A stretch of 64,000 bases of DNA, taken from Amoebophrya sp. A120 (Eukaryota > Sar > Dinophyceae > Syndiniales > Amoebophryaceae). Positions 56,401 to 64,000 of the stretch are shown one piece after another (position 1 is the first letter of the stretch; each line of letters opens with the position of its first letter). A model generated the notes under the pieces. The model had not been told where the DNA came from, ran no database searches, and was given only the letters and a program-made list of their open reading frames with translations. Location of the stretch: contig CAJINV010000008.1 in NCBI GenBank assembly GCA_905178155.1, positions 4,204,793 through 4,268,792 of the forward strand. Reading direction: 5' to 3'. A program made the translations under genes and the position numbers.

Positions 56401-58669
56401 CACGCAACCCGAGTGGGCTTCGCACACCCTCTCGTTTCAGCACATGCTGCCCGAATTACCAGACAGAAAGATGAGGCTAGCAGACGGACGTATCACGTTT
56501 GACATGGAGTAAAGATCATAAATACGGCAAAAATGCATGCACATCTACACGGGGCGCGCCCATGACAGATTCTTTGTTTTTGCATAACGGTGCTGCAAAG
56601 GTTTTTGATGCGGTGCAGCCGGGTATGCGTTGCGCGGAGGTCTACTCTTAAGCATTACAAATAGGTCCTGCTGTCCTGCTAGAAGCTTTTTTGTCTTGGA
56701 TGCGAATCCGTGGTTGCAGACTTCTTCCGGGACGCCCCGCGAATCGCCTCGAACGAGCTTGATACCCACATTTGGCGTGAGGAACCCGCTTTGGCGCCCC
56801 CACCGTCTCCTGTCCCCGCCCCGGGCGAACGGGGGCTGCACTACGAAGTGCCTGGGGAGACGAGTCATCGGGCAGTTGTTGGAACGACTACGAGTGAGGC
56901 CCACGAAGCCGGGCATGCGGAAGCAGAAAATGCAGCGGGGACGGCGGCGCAAGAAAGTCAGCAGCTTGACACCGCGCAGAGCGTAGCTGCACTATCCCTG
57001 TGCCCGGAAACGCCCGACAGCCACGAACTTACCGTGTGGCAGCAGTTGCACTGGGGAGTGGCCGGGACGCTGCGCGCGCCGACCCCAGCAGACGAGGGGG
57101 CTCCTTTGAGCGAGAGCTTGCTACAACAACCCAACAGCAGCTCCGCACATGCAGAAACACGCGATCTTGGAAAAACAGGACCAGTCAACAACACTGGTTT
57201 TACTACGGTACCAGCAGCGCAGAGCAACTGTAGCGCCGTGCCGACTGCGACCGAGGAGTTCTTCCTAGCACAAAACAGTACGAAGCAAAAAATGTCGCAG
57301 CAACCATTTACGTTTCCCTTCCGCCTGACGCCTTACGCGGTGGTGGTTGACGAGCTGGAGCACCAGAATAGTTGCAGGAGTACAACTACATCAAGGTGTC
57401 CTGCTGATATCAAGGACATCAAAGTAGAACAGCCACCAAGAGCACCACCCCAGTTTCACGTGATTGACTTTTTCAGCAAGAAGCATGGGAAAGCGTGGGT
57501 GCGGCAGCGAGACGAGCCGCCGGTTTCATTTCAGAACCCGGCGCGGATGCCGCAGCTGCCGGCAAGCGAAGTGGTCCGCACTGCAGCGCTCACGGAGGTG
57601 CTGGCGCGGCAGGAGAGGAGCGTCGTGTTGGTAAAGAAAGCAGGCCTGCCGCCCGTCGTGCTAGACAAGGCTGCTGCGGTCTTCACTCGCGCGAAGAATC
57701 AAGAGGACCGGGGTTCTACTTCGCGTAGAATGTTGTTGAAAAGCAGTAAGCCTGGTGGCTTGAGATCCTTGGCTGCCGGAATTGACGAGCGACTGGCGAT
57801 CGCGAAGTTCGCACTCGACAACCCCGCGACTCACAGCACTCACTGGCGCGCGATCTGGGTCCGCATCTACGTCCCGGCGCACTGTGTCGCACGACGCGCA
57901 GAAATATTTTCAAACAGTACTGCTCTGAACGGGAAATTTCTATATCGCCGCGAGGATAAAGATTCGATCGTGCCAGCACGTAGTTGTACAGCAACCACCT
58001 CCGTGCTATCCACAACGCAAAGTGTGTTGATTTTTGTTGACCTGAACAAAACCTGGCACGAGAACCTGTGGCCCGTGGTGACGCGCGTGGTCCTCGGCAA
58101 GACGAAAAGTGGTCCTCCACCTGCTGAAGCTGCGCCGGCGACAAAAACTACAGGCCGAAATATGAGGGAAGACCGAGAAAAACAGCTACAGCAGCAAAAG
58201 CAACCCCGTCGTGCAGGGCACCCCACAGTGAATCACCATGCCGAAGATGAAGAAGACCCTGGCTTGTTTTCTTTATGCCTGTACAAGGAGGTAAGTAAAA
58301 CTAAGAAGCACCATGCTGATGCTATTTGTTCAGCATGATGGAGCTTGTAGTTCTTCAACAAACATGTTGCACACCTTGTTTGATGTCTACGAATACAGTG
58401 TGTGTTTGACTCACGACTTCTCTCCCGCAAGAATTTATTCGGGCAAAACAAGTTGTCGCTAATCATAACGTTGTTCCGACGCAATAGGATCGAAGTCAAA
58501 TATTGTATACAATGCAAAGGTAGCATTCGACCTCCAGCGTGTGGAAGCCAGGAAGCCGGGTGAGGAGCCAAGGTTTTTCCCCGAGAACGTGTGCATGGTG
58601 CCATCCCTTGTCTGCCGCGTCGAGCCGTTACACCGGTTTTTCTATTTTATTTTTTTTGAAATCGTGTAG
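50414..58669 (+). CDS. Giant protein of about 2380 aa, membrane-associated near N-terminus
   Basis: Exons are 50414-50893, 51166-about 51345, about 51422-55622, 55924-56509, about 56720-58290 and 58520-58669. Exon 2 holds two hydrophobic stretches (YLVLSLWVFC, and FLMWLCGVAVPVYLVSGW), so the protein is probably anchored in a membrane by a hairpin or one to two helices. The 1400-residue exon 3 alternates Ser/Gly/Glu-rich disordered tracts with ordered islands. Among these are LLCEMAAKSPWFANYGRSF, LHSGLLLLGPMIMERHFHTP and HFLRLFKLYLAEQTAMATKD. Exon 4 is well ordered (VDLRYVLRPELHEEVEAFRI, then CLELCVLVEHEQDVEIV). Exon 5 contains AIWVRIYVPAHCVARRAEIF and VLIFVDLNKTWHENLWPVV. The in-frame fit of exons 3 and 4 across a 296-bp introner is exact. 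The last exon ends in FFYFIFFEIV, next to the foldback element. No family is recognised. Confidence 0.7.
55623..55918. mobile_element. Introner element, family D
   Basis: The left end TATCGAAAGGAAAAATCCCC continues as CCTCCCCATAT. The right end is GGGGGGATTTTTCCTTTTGATA, the near-perfect inverse over about 31 bp. CTGTT is duplicated at 55618-55622 and 55919-55923. Removal joins CGG CTG TT to C GCG CGC, and about 190 ordered residues follow in frame. No GT...AG pair is available. The interior again has GTCATGCT and GCATCACAGATTT words as in family B. Confidence 0.9.
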
Positions 58670-58702
58670 TCTTGCGTGTTTTTCAGCAAAGACACTCAAT
58701 TA

Positions 58703-58741
58703 GCATACCATCGTGGTCCAATGCGAATCACGATGGTATGC
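58703..58741. repeat. Perfect 13-bp inverted repeat (hairpin)
   Basis: GCATACCATCGTG at 58703-58715 and its exact inverse at 58729-58741 surround a 13-base loop. It lies 33 bp after the stop codon of the giant gene and 19 bp before the foldback element, so it could be a 3'-end signal or part of the element's insertion site. Confidence 0.8.
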
Positions 58742-58760
58742 TTGCGACGAACGAAAAGAG

Positions 58761-60366
58761 TATAGTTGGAGCTGAGTCCGTTACGGTTCGTTCCGGTTCG
58801 TTTCACCGTAACGAACGAATTTTCGTTCGTTCGTTACGGTTCGTTATGGTTCGTTTCACCGTAACGAACGAATTCCCGTTCGTTCGTTACGGTTCGTTAC
58901 GGTTCGTTTCACCGTAACGAACGAACTTCCGTTCGTTCGTTATGGTTCGTTACGGTTCGTTTCACCGTAACGAACGAGCTCGTCACGAGCCGGCACGCCG
59001 GAACGAACGAATCTGATTATGTGAAAAAGACGTCCGTGCGTGAACACTGCAAAAGGTGAAAGCTTCCTCGTCGTCTTTCCACGAGATGGCGAAGAAGATT
59101 CGGCGGCTCGGCAGTGTTGTCGTCGTATCCGGTGCTGGCTTTGTGCTTTTTTCTTACTTTAGCGAGCAAGTCCGTTGAGAGCTTCGGGCAGGCGGTTGCT
59201 CGTCAAAGAGAAATGCGGCGCCATACTCGTCTCCGTGGTCCGAGCGGGGCCCTGGGCGGCCGTCCGAGTATGGCGAGGTCATACGCGTGCTCCTCGTGTT
59301 CTTCTAGGCGGGGCCCTGGGCATCCGAGTGAGCCGGCCCGGCTCGGTACTAGTGTGGGGGCCAAAAAATCCTGCAAGCGTGTCCTCCACGCGGGCGGCCC
59401 CGAGGTGCGTCGTGGTTGCTGCCTGTTCTTGGCGCACGTTGCGCAGCTGACGGTCATGGTTAGTGGGCGTCGAGCATATAAATCGAGAATACCCTCCTGC
59501 GGAATATTTCCCGCGGCGGTATCCTGCATTTATAAACTTGCTCGGTACTAGTGTGGGGGCCAAAAAATTCTGCATGCGTGTCCCCCACGCGGGCGGCCCC
59601 TGGGTGCGTCACGGTCGCTGCCTTTTCTTGGCGCACGTTGCGCAGCTCACGGTCATGGTTAGTGGACGTCGAGCATATAAACCGAGAATACCCTCCTGCG
59701 GAATATTCCCCGCGGCGGTATCCTGCGTTTATAAATTTTACTTTGGTCTTTTGTGGATTGGTGTGCGCCGATCACGAGCCGGAACGGGCGACCGAAAGCC
59801 CACGCGTTCGCTCGTTTGGTCGTTAACGGACCCCGCGAAGCACTTCGTTCGCCCGTTCGTTCGTTACGGGAAAACGAACCATAACGAGCTCACGAAAGTC
59901 CGTTCGTTCGTTCGTTCGTTTGGTCGTTAGCGGACCCGCGAAGCCACTTCGTTCGTTCGTTACGGTGAAACGAACCATAACGAACGAACGAATGAACGCA
60001 AATCCCTTCGTTCGTTCGTTCGTTCGTTTGTTCGGCTGCCAGACCCGGACGCGTTCGCTCGTTCGTTACGGGGAAACGAACCGTAACGAACGAACGAAAA
60101 TGCATTCGTTCGTTCGTTCGTTCGTTCGGATGCCAAAGCCAGTGCATTCGTTCGTTCGTTCGTTTGTTCGTTCGGATGCCAAAAACGGACTCGTTCGTTC
60201 GTTCGTTCGTTACGGTGAAACGAACCGTAACGAACCGTAACGAACGAACGGGAATTCGTTCGTTACGGTGAAACGAACCGGAACGAGCCGTAACGAACGA
60301 ACGAAAGTTCGTTCGTTACGGTGAAACGAACCGGAACGAGCCGTAACGGACTCAGCCCCAACTATA
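58761..60366. mobile_element. Foldback-like element with long repetitive inverted arms
   Basis: The outer ends TATAGTTGGAGCTGAGTCCG and CGGACTCAGCCCCAACTATA are inverted with one mismatch. Inside, both arms are packed with variants of GTTACGGTTCGTTTCACC and CGTAACGAACGAAC, themselves palindromic in clusters, for about 220 bp on the left and about 560 bp on the right. The core, 58980-59800, is unrelated and holds a 199-bp tandem duplication. Long inverted arms built from tandem subrepeats around a middle are the hallmark of foldback (FB-type) transposons. No transposase frame is visible, so this copy would be non-autonomous. No clear target duplication was found at the ends. Confidence 0.7.
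59341..59738. repeat. 199-bp tandem direct duplication
   Basis: Copy 1 is 59341-59539 and copy 2 59540-59738. Both begin GCTCGGTACTAGTGTGGGGG and end near GCGGTATCCTGC plus TTTATAAA. Each holds a CATATAAA motif and a GGAATATT(T/C)CCCGCGG stretch. Divergence is mainly scattered point changes. It lies in the middle of the foldback-like element. Confidence 0.82.
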
Positions 60367-60603
60367 TTGGACGAAAATTTTGAAATGCTGCAACAGTCAC
60401 GCGAAGTCGTCATTTTCGTCGGAATCAAATACGCATAAACGCCACTATACCGTCCTAGTTCGTTTTACACAAATTTTGATCCGTTGTAGGTAAAAAATGT
60501 AGATAAAAAATGTTCAATGTTTACGTGTATTTATAACAATTTTGATTTTCTTTTTTGTCCCACGCACCAAACACAAACAACTACTCACTCGCAATTCGCA
60601 TCA
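60367..60603. other. AT-rich leader of the last gene
   Basis: The sequence is AT-rich after the element, with no separate gene. The downstream frame is open from an ATG at 60517, but the Phe/Thr-rich translation there suggests untranslated leader. Confidence 0.45.
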
Positions 60604-63600
60604 ATGCCGATCAGTCCGAATCTTACCGAAGTGGATCCTCAGCACGAAACCCGAGATTGTTTGCATGCAAATTTCAGGTACCGTTGCGAAGTGCAACAGG
60701 TGAAAGATCGACGAAAAATCGCGACGGAGGACGAGGGTACAACGAGTCTCGGTGGCACTGACCCTTTCTCTGCGACCGGTGGAGCGGCCGCTGGAGGTCC
60801 CGTGAATACACTGGTGCCGCCGCCCGTGGCTCGCAAGAAGAAGCGGAAAAACAAAAAACCGAAAACGGCAGGCAGTGGCGCAAGTGCTGTCGAGGAGCTT
60901 CTAGAAGAGGCTGATAGAGCAGATCTTGAGGAAGTGGAGACCTCTCCTGTCGCGGCCGGCAAAGCAGAGGGCCGCGATGCCACCAGAGATGAAGGAGGCG
61001 ACTCTAGTTCTGTTCTTCCAGACAAGACCAAGAGCCCCCGGTCGAGGCTGACAATCAGAGAACCGGACGCCGTCGACAGCAGTTGCGACGTCGGGAGTGC
61101 GGCGACACGACCCTTGCAAGTGACCAGGCTCGATGCTGAAGCTGAAGCAGAAAATCTTCAGCGCATAGTACAAGAACAGGCGAAAAATCTCGTTCGTCCC
61201 GAGGAAGTAGTTGCAGGTGTGACTGAGACGCAAGTGTTGACAGGTCTTGTTCCACTTCCCGCGGCCGGAGCACAAGAAACCTGCGGCGCCAGTTCACGGG
61301 GCTCCTTGTTCAGCGACGAACAAACGAGAAGCACGTCAAAGCAAAATATTCAAGGGGGACCAGAAGAGGACGATGCAGGAGATGAACAACCGCCGCACGA
61401 ACTAAAACAGATCCGACCCCGAAAACTTCCCATCGCACTTTCGTCGCCACCACTGTGTCTGGACTCGCCGGCCGTGGTCCTGGAGGCCGCTTTTGAGGGC
61501 GATACTGAAGGCGATTCGCGGCGCGCGCAAGATCGAGAAGAAAAAAAACTCGTCGCGGACTCTACAGCCGAGGGCAAGGAGGAAACGAAGAAAGCCGCCG
61601 TCAAGGTGGAAATGCTGCCCGGGAACTCTGCGGAGTCGAGCGTGGATCCGGCCCCGAAGTCGAATCTGAACAAAAGTGGTTGTGTGAAAATCACTTGTGC
61701 AGGACCTATGGCGGACAGGCAAAAGCCTCAGTTTGTGCAGAAACAAAACGTCGAAGCTAATTGCCCGGAACGACGCGGAACTGAGGCGGAAGGCGAAGGA
61801 GGACAAGTCGGAGCGGGTCGGGCGAAGGACAAGCACTCTGTGGCCACACAATGTGACCACGAGCTTGACGGCCGTTCGGGCGTCGTCGGGTCTTCTGACG
61901 TTCTTCTAGGACAAGATTCGGGAGAACAACAGGTAGTTCTTTCCAGCACCACGGAGTTGTTACCCGCGAGAAACACGCCTCCCGTCCGTGAAGATTCGCC
62001 CGCGATACGGTTGGTGACGCCAGAGGGCGGTGGACATCAAGATCCTCCTAGTCGATCTACAGGTAGTTCTTCCACAGCAAGTAGAGCCCACGACGTTCTT
62101 GAGGATTCTTTACCAAGCGGGCGGGCGGCGCTCCATATAATTACCGCCAGTACAATCTCCGCGGACGACTCGACGGCCGTCCTCAGTGCAGAGCAGGCGA
62201 AGGAAGAATCTCTGAGTACCGGAGACGCGGGGAGCTCCAGCTGGAGCCCGGAATCGGACGTGAATTCGGAAACTGGAGCAGTTTTGTCGGACAATCCGGC
62301 GGAGGCGGAGGTTGTTCAAAGCACGACCGCAGTCCTGACAACAACTTCAGTACGACATCGAGGACTACGTGAAGATTCGCAGCGGCAGCCTGCGAAAGAT
62401 CTTGATCTCGAAGAAAGACCACCACTTGATGTTCTTCCCTCCACGACAGTACAAGTGCCGGTAGGAACTACTACCGCTAAGGAGGACGCGACGACGAGAC
62501 ATTGCAGAGGGCTGCAGCAGGTCGAGGAGAAAGCGCTGGCTCTGCATGGAGTGGGCCAGCACCTGTCAGCCCCTGCAAGAGCTGCAGCCCCGGCCAGTAG
62601 TACTTCTAGGAACCCTCCGCGTCCTCGCGCTGGCAGCACTACAAGTTCTCCTACTCTGCTGCAGGAAATGACGGCAGAAGTTGTTCTTGACAGGAGACGT
62701 GCAGCTCCATCTGCGCACAAAAATTGTGCTGAAAAGGAGTTACAACTTGCTCCACCCGACGGGCGTAGCAATTCCTGTGTGGTAGAAGACCTACCCGCCA
62801 CTGGTTCTTCAGAAGTCCAGCGTTGTTCGGTTGTGGTCGACGATCGGAATACCACGACCAGCAGAAGGAGCTGCTCATCCGAAACGGCGGATATAGTGAT
62901 GAAAGGTAGTTGTACCAAAAGAGCAGAAGTTGCCAGTACTTCTTCGCCGAGGCAAACTCGGACTTTTAACCAGTCCGTGATGAACTCGGATCGTGGGCAG
63001 ACCTGCACGACTGCAACTTCTGGTGGGGCTTTAAGTGCAACGCGGAGTGGCGAGTCGCTGCCGTCGCTGCACTATCAAAACATGGTGCGCAGCCGGAGCG
63101 GCTTGGACTTCGAAGAGTCTATCGTGTCTCGGTCCGACGCCGAGGAACTACTGCCGGAGGTCAGCACGACCTCCCACCGGGACGACGCACCTTTTTTGCA
63201 GGTACAAGTTTGCTTGTCAAGTGGCGGGCGCGGGCCTCCTATCGTGCACAAGGAGCAGGTCTCACTTGCGAGCCTTTGCAGAGCCCGCATCGCAGGTGCA
63301 CGTCGTGTTTGTGATGCCGACACCCAGACTGAGCACATTACAAAGGTAGAGGAGGTCCCGGCAGAAAATCGCCCTGGGTGCGGCATTTCATCGACACCTG
63401 TTAGCTGTTCCACACCGCATGCACGCCCCGAAGGTGATTGCGCTTTTGATTTTGTCCCCGAAGCGCTTGCGGGCGCGGCAACATTGAACGCAGACAGGGG
63501 GAAGCCCTTCGCGGCAGACGCAGAATTAGTGGGTGGGGAGAAATTTGTTTTGCCAACGACCGGAACGACCCAGGGTGTGCTGCAGCAAACCCGGACTTTC

Positions 63601-63792
63601 GAGATCACCTCGTTGCACACCTGGAACTTACTCTTTCAGGCCCCGCAGGTCGCGCAGCGTGGTTGGGAAGGAAAAGGAGGGAAGAAGAATGCGACGAATA
63701 ATAAATGCAGCAACGGAGGAGCTATCCCTCGAAAGAACTATTTCACTGTGATGAATGTTGCAAGATCTGCGTCACAAGTCTGTTACATATGA
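60604..63792 (+). CDS. Large disordered protein, 1062 aa
   Basis: I take the ATG at 60604 (MPISPNLTEVDPQHETRD). An in-frame ATG at 60517 would add 29 poor-quality residues. The chain is rich in Ser, Glu, Ala, Thr and Gly almost throughout. A basic patch RKKKRKNKKPKT near residue 80 looks like a nuclear localisation signal. Acidic helices such as VEELLEEADRADLEEVE follow. Toward the C-terminus there are more ordered pieces (LDFEESIVSRSDAEELLPEV, later TFEITSLHTWNLLFQAPQVA). The last 25 residues (from about NNKCSNGG) read less well, and an intron or introner may begin near 63719 (GGAGC then TATCCC), so the gene could continue past the window. No family was recognised. Confidence 0.6.
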   Translation: MPISPNLTEVDPQHETRDCLHANFRYRCEVQQVKDRRKIATEDEGTTSLGGTDPFSATGGAAAGGPVNTLVPPPVARKKKRKNKKPKTAGSGASAVEELLEEADRADLEEVETSPVAAGKAEGRDATRDEGGDSSSVLPDKTKSPRSRLTIREPDAVDSSCDVGSAATRPLQVTRLDAEAEAENLQRIVQEQAKNLVRPEEVVAGVTETQVLTGLVPLPAAGAQETCGASSRGSLFSDEQTRSTSKQNIQGGPEEDDAGDEQPPHELKQIRPRKLPIALSSPPLCLDSPAVVLEAAFEGDTEGDSRRAQDREEKKLVADSTAEGKEETKKAAVKVEMLPGNSAESSVDPAPKSNLNKSGCVKITCAGPMADRQKPQFVQKQNVEANCPERRGTEAEGEGGQVGAGRAKDKHSVATQCDHELDGRSGVVGSSDVLLGQDSGEQQVVLSSTTELLPARNTPPVREDSPAIRLVTPEGGGHQDPPSRSTGSSSTASRAHDVLEDSLPSGRAALHIITASTISADDSTAVLSAEQAKEESLSTGDAGSSSWSPESDVNSETGAVLSDNPAEAEVVQSTTAVLTTTSVRHRGLREDSQRQPAKDLDLEERPPLDVLPSTTVQVPVGTTTAKEDATTRHCRGLQQVEEKALALHGVGQHLSAPARAAAPASSTSRNPPRPRAGSTTSSPTLLQEMTAEVVLDRRRAAPSAHKNCAEKELQLAPPDGRSNSCVVEDLPATGSSEVQRCSVVVDDRNTTTSRRSCSSETADIVMKGSCTKRAEVASTSSPRQTRTFNQSVMNSDRGQTCTTATSGGALSATRSGESLPSLHYQNMVRSRSGLDFEESIVSRSDAEELLPEVSTTSHRDDAPFLQVQVCLSSGGRGPPIVHKEQVSLASLCRARIAGARRVCDADTQTEHITKVEEVPAENRPGCGISSTPVSCSTPHARPEGDCAFDFVPEALAGAATLNADRGKPFAADAELVGGEKFVLPTTGTTQGVLQQTRTFEITSLHTWNLLFQAPQVAQRGWEGKGGKKNATNNKCSNGGAIPRKNYFTVMNVARSASQVCYI

Positions 63793-64000
63793 CACAGAAT
63801 ATTTGCCATGCGCGCTTCCCAAGGGAAATAAGCACGCCGGCAAATCCAATGCTTTGCAGATGTAGTAAAGACAGGATACACTTTGGCGCTCCTTTTTCTC
63901 CATCACAAGTTCAGAGTGAAACTGCAGTTTTTTCTTGCGATAGGAGCAGCAGCTACGTCTTCAAGCACGTCGATCGGTGGTGTGCAGTCCCTGCAGCATC
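63793..64000. other. Right-edge stretch, possible intron or introner interior
   Basis: Words typical of introner interiors (GCGTCACAAG, TTGCCATGCG, CATCACAAG) lie between 63768 and 63915, and GGATA occurs at about 63874. No matching duplication was found. Confidence 0.35.

Noticed and set aside
59114-60240. Open frames of 85-155 codons in the foldback region, both strands
   Set aside because: They are translations of CGTAACGAACGAA-type repeats and of the 199-bp duplication, giving repeated Arg/Ser/Phe/Val peptides with no domain.
62316-63008. 230-codon and other minus-strand frames under the last gene
   Set aside because: High GC at third positions of the + strand gene removes antisense stops; the translations are Ser/Leu/Val runs without motifs.

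Overview
The window looks like nuclear DNA of a marine alveolate, most likely a dinoflagellate-lineage protist and possibly a syndinian such as Amoebophrya. This placement is inference. It rests on intron-dense genes, two eukaryotic proteorhodopsin-type genes, large low-complexity proteins, and many introns that are themselves short transposon-like elements (introner elements, IEs) with terminal inverted repeats (TIRs), 5-bp target-site duplications (TSDs) and often no GT-AG ends. No bacterial operon structure, tRNA, rRNA or CRISPR array was seen. All confident genes are on the + strand.

Layout. 1.1-6.5 kb: a coiled-coil gene of about 1396 aa. 7.1-9.5 kb: a second coiled-coil gene (382 aa). 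9.75-10.2 kb: a small basic protein. 10.9-12.9 kb: a multi-segment membrane protein. 13.7-17.7 kb: a membrane-anchored class I methyltransferase. 18.4-20.6 kb: a disordered protein (405 aa). 21.3-22.5 kb: an unresolved possible membrane/Cys-rich gene. 22.8-30.2 kb: a Cys-rich protein joined to a MidA/NDUFAF7-type methyltransferase. 31.4-32.1 kb: an unrecognised gene. 33.5-33.9 kb: ribosomal protein uS14 (RPS29). 34.8-35.5 kb: possible exons. 36.4-36.9 kb: an 84-aa two-exon protein. 37.2-40.6 kb and 44.1-46.7 kb: two tandem proteorhodopsins. 48.4-48.8 kb: a small secreted Cys-containing protein. 50.4-58.7 kb: a giant protein of about 2380 aa. 58.8-60.4 kb: a foldback-like inverted-repeat element. 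60.6-63.8 kb: a 1062-aa disordered protein.

The strongest theme is the IEs. About twenty copies in four sequence families were found. Most begin TAT and end ATA, and most sit between 5-bp duplications. Removing the element plus one duplication restores an open frame that reads as sensible protein. Two reconstructed genes total an exact multiple of three across five exons each, and a third does across six. In many of them no GT...AG pair can be drawn, so splicing appears to follow the element ends or duplication rather than the canonical dinucleotides.

The rhodopsins keep the Asp and Glu carboxylates and the retinal-binding Lys of proton pumps. They carry Gln at the spectral-tuning site (blue type) and Asn where most proteorhodopsins have a conserved His. 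Functional links between the other neighbours are not evident, and the gene order looks like ordinary eukaryotic neighbourhood.
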